Assembly (NCBI RefSeq): GCF_918797505.1
Contig: NC_092796.1
Coordinates: 32,436,098 to 32,500,097, forward strand
Length of the DNA stretch: 64,000 nucleotides
Source: Bemisia tabaci
Lineage: Eukaryota > Arthropoda > Insecta > Hemiptera > Aleyrodidae
Direction of reading: 5' to 3'
Shown: positions 61,130 to 64,000 of the stretch, piece by piece
How positions within the stretch are numbered: the stretch's first letter is position 1
Layout of the letters: each line of letters starts with the position of its first letter
Made by a program: the position numbers and the translations under genes
The notes under the pieces: model-generated
Told to the model about the DNA's origin: nothing
What the model saw: the letters and a program-made list of their open reading frames with translations, nothing else
Database searches by the model: none

Positions 61130-62059
61130 CCCTGGTAAAAATTGGCGATAAGAGCTGCGTTTCAAAATACCATAGGAATTCTTATAGCTGGCTAAAGAAG
61201 GCTACAGAAAATCATATACCTGACTGTAGAATGCGGAGAAAATCATACGGCCGGGCTATACGAAGCAATAAAAAATTATGCAGCCGGGCTAAAGATCCTA
61301 TTGCCGAGCTTTACACTTTCTCACCTAGCTGTTGCTTCTTCGCCATCGATTATGAAAGGCTATAAGAAATTGTGTAGAAATTCGTGTGCTTTGGAAATCA
61401 TTAAGTTTGATACAGAACCACCTTAATATTTACAAAACACACGTTATATTTTCCTTTAATACATATTTTTTTTCATCAATTAAAATGAGAATAATCCATA
61501 CAGGATGTGCAAACATTTCAAAATCATGAGTTGAATAACGCTGACTCCGCCAAATTAAATATTAAGAGCCTAACACAAAGCGGAGCGGCGACGCACTGGC
61601 GCCTACAAACCTAACAGGGATACTTCACGCATTGCGCAACGCGTGAAGTATCCCTGTTAGGTTTGTAGGCGCCAATGCGCGTTTCGCGATGGCTGCCCGC
61701 CTGCCGCGCCGCAGCGTGCCACGGCGCTTGAAGCAACTAGGTATTTCACACCAGAGGTATTGCACGGTATCATACGAAACCGAAGGCGCTCATAAAACAT
61801 ACGGAGCTTTCCTCGCAAAAGAAATCAAGATACTACAGCCCAAAGAGAGAGCAGTAGTCCAAAAACTCACTAAGTCCTAGCTCCCGCAATTAGTAACGTT
61901 TGGCATACACTTTATCGCCTGGCTGTTGCTTAATCGCCATCGGCTATAAAAAGCTATAAGAAATTGTGTAGCCGGCTATAGCAGCTATTGGAAATCTTAT
62001 AGCCGGCTGTAGGTCTATGGTATTTTGGAACACAGATTCTACGGCCAATTTTTACCAGG
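61130..62059. mobile_element. TIR element with ccctggtaaaaattgg ends, copy
   Basis: Full-length relative of 10258-11167. Central hairpin at 61598-61675 around cgcattgcgcaacgcg. Confidence 0.85.
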
Positions 62060-64000
62060 AATACCTAACAATAATTAAACTTTTTCAGCACGGGGAAAAC
62101 CCCGCATGGAGGTAACATAAATCAATTTTTCGGTTTTTGATACAGCACACTTGCTGCTCCTTTCAAAAATACCTACTGAGTCAAAATTTCATTAAATTAT
62201 TGATTTGCATTATAAATAAGGTTACAAGCGTTTAAAGTGAATTCATTCCTAAGACTGGCAACAACAACAGCGAGCTAAAAAAGCAGTTTTCTCAAATTCC
62301 CCTTTATGTATTCAAAATTATACTACCTACTGCCGAAGAGTCAATTTTCAGAATTTTTGCGTGTCCTTGGCGCCAAATGATGCAGAATTAACCTCTCTAG
62401 ACTGTGCTACAGTTATCTTATTTTTTCCTCCACTTCAAGGCAAACTTTGCCCTGCTGGGTTACCTACATTTAAACGGGAATAGATTTCTGGGAGAAAAGA
62501 AAATGAGAGAGAAGCAGGAGCTAATCGCAAAAATAAGTTTATTTTCCGTAAAGAAATATTTTAATGGCAAAGGACTTCTTTCAACAGTTAAACATTACTA
62601 AGGTACAAGAAACATAGGTACTTCATTTCTGGTAAAACAAAACATTAAAACAGTATTAAAATTTAACAAGAGAAAGGTTCTTCCCGAACGCAAGGTAAAA
62701 TAAATCTGGGTAAGCTGGAAACTGGCGCAGCAGCAACCATACCTATGGCTGCCAACGCATCATCCTCGTGAAAAAGAAAAAAAACAATGAGAAATTTCAA
62801 GTTCCATCAGGGCCACTTTTTACATTTATAATGAGACACATGTTAGGTAATCAGGTAATATTTTCAGAAGGTGAGGGAGTGCTTAGATGAACTACATTTT
62901 TCAATCAGGAACTACAATTTCAGGCTGATCCATTAAAGCACTTACCTGCATAGGGAAACTTATGGCACACATGCTATTTCTAACATGAGCCCGAGAGAGT
63001 GTAGTTCCTAATTTCAATACGTAGCTCAAATATCAATTAAATATGGTACACATTTTAGAACCCACATTTTCAAACATGGTAGTCCAGAGTAGAAGGTAAG
63101 AAATGTTCATTGTATCCAGAAAATAGTGCAATACCTAGGTATCTACAACTGGGGACAACTTCATTCGGATGTGCAGTCCTGAAAAACCAATCTTTAAATA
63201 CCTAGAATTACAAATTTTGATAATTACATTCAGATGTATTTTTCAGAAAATCAGACTGAGAAGGACATTTTCTGATGGAATAACTACTGTGGCAATTGAG
63301 AAGAGTTCACTCCTCGTAACAAGTATAAAGTGAGGCATCGCAGATCTCATTTAAAAACTTCCATTCATATTTAATTTTTAAACCCAATACTGCACCACAT
63401 TTTTAGGAACAATTTTCAGTAAATATTATTGAGAAAGCAGGGGGAAATGGAACCAAATTTTGTACAAAAATAATGGTCAAACCTTCTTCAAAAAAATAAA
63501 ATATCAAAGTAAATCAAGTAAATTGGAAATATTACTATTGAAATTTCATCAGGGATGAAAACTCCTTTCACTGCTTTTATTACCAAGCACCATGAACAAC
63601 GATCACTTTACTGCCTGGACTTACAGGCATGAAAAAGAGAACTCTGACTTCTCTTAGTGTCTCATCCGTTATTTGATTCAGTACTTTCCTTTCAATTTCA
63701 AAATTTAATGATATCTACTTCAGTTTCTTGTCTGTTTGGGTGTCAAACACGATATGTGGGGTAGTTTTCAAAAAACGATAAACAAATAATGAGGATAACA
63801 TACAAAATTTAAAATATAAGTGGGAAAAAGAAAGACACTTTTTTAGAGACAAGTAAATACAAATTTTGACGAAACCCTTCTCAATTTGAAAAATTTAAGG
63901 TAAAAATAAACCATTATAATAACCATGTACTAATAATGATAGTGTTCATTTAGTCATAAAAAGGCGAAAACAGTGAATACCCTAATTTACAAGTAAGACT
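62060..64000. other. AT-rich, repeat-poor stretch
   Basis: No TIR elements and only one short frame (62404-62601). TTTATT at about 62537-62542 reads AATAAA on the minus strand, so this could be the long 3' UTR of a minus-strand gene that lies to the right. That is a guess from composition and this one motif. Confidence 0.25.

Noticed and set aside
1..64000. Prokaryotic defence system, phage or endosymbiont DNA
   Set aside because: No operons, ribosome-binding sites or prokaryotic families; introns, SINE and MITEs mark the sequence as insect nuclear DNA throughout.

Overview
The window is nuclear DNA from an insect. It is AT-rich, has spliced genes with GT-AG introns, and is crowded with small terminal-inverted-repeat elements, tRNA-derived SINE sequence and satellite arrays. 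The mix and wording of the repeats, especially an hAT-type MITE carrying the 19-bp palindrome ggtgttcgcagcgaacacc, remind me of whitefly (Bemisia tabaci) or a related hemipteran. That species call is an inference. There is no sign of bacterial, viral or organellar gene organisation.

Two protein genes are recognisable. On the plus strand, 6585-6764 is the last coding exon of a GRXCR1-type glutaredoxin-domain cysteine-rich protein; its earlier exons must lie left of the window. On the minus strand, 45323 down to 13365, I reconstruct an 11-exon gene for an NSUN7-like protein of 879 residues. Every exon junction keeps the reading frame, the coding parts sum to 2640 nt, and the exons follow human NSUN7 in order. 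It includes a 59-nt exon (33815-33873) and a 114-nt exon (20996-21109) found by looking for splice sites and homology in gaps of the protein. The usual NSUN catalytic cysteines are replaced, so it looks like a pseudo-methyltransferase. Two further pieces are possible genes of unknown function: a plus-strand terminal exon (56903-57362) and a minus-strand ORF (56209-56487).

The rest is mostly repeats. 1-6500: an hAT element with perfect 8-bp target duplications (304-1210), palindromic MITEs and weakly characterised DNA. 6.9-13.4 kb: MITEs, ending in a nest (12525-13354) that abuts the NSUN7-like stop codon. 13.8-25.5 kb: introns filled with palindromic elements, two of them flanked by unusually long direct repeats (93 bp and 52 bp). 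28161-31224: a TIR-bounded composite of about 3 kb holding a promoter-like segment and satellite arrays in opposing orientation. 36.4-36.7 kb: a G-rich strand array just upstream of an acceptor. 42984-44768: a 1.8-kb inverted duplication of one element. 46-48 kb: an hAT element and a pogo/Tigger-like remnant nested in a third element. 48.8-49.8 kb: a TIR element with GC-rich ends. 59-62 kb: another hAT copy and another large TIR element. 62.1-64 kb is AT-rich with no recognisable gene and could be a UTR or intron of a gene to the right.

The window therefore reads as one long, transposon-inflated gene with several mobile elements lying within tens of bases of its splice sites and stop codon, next to the tail of a second gene.
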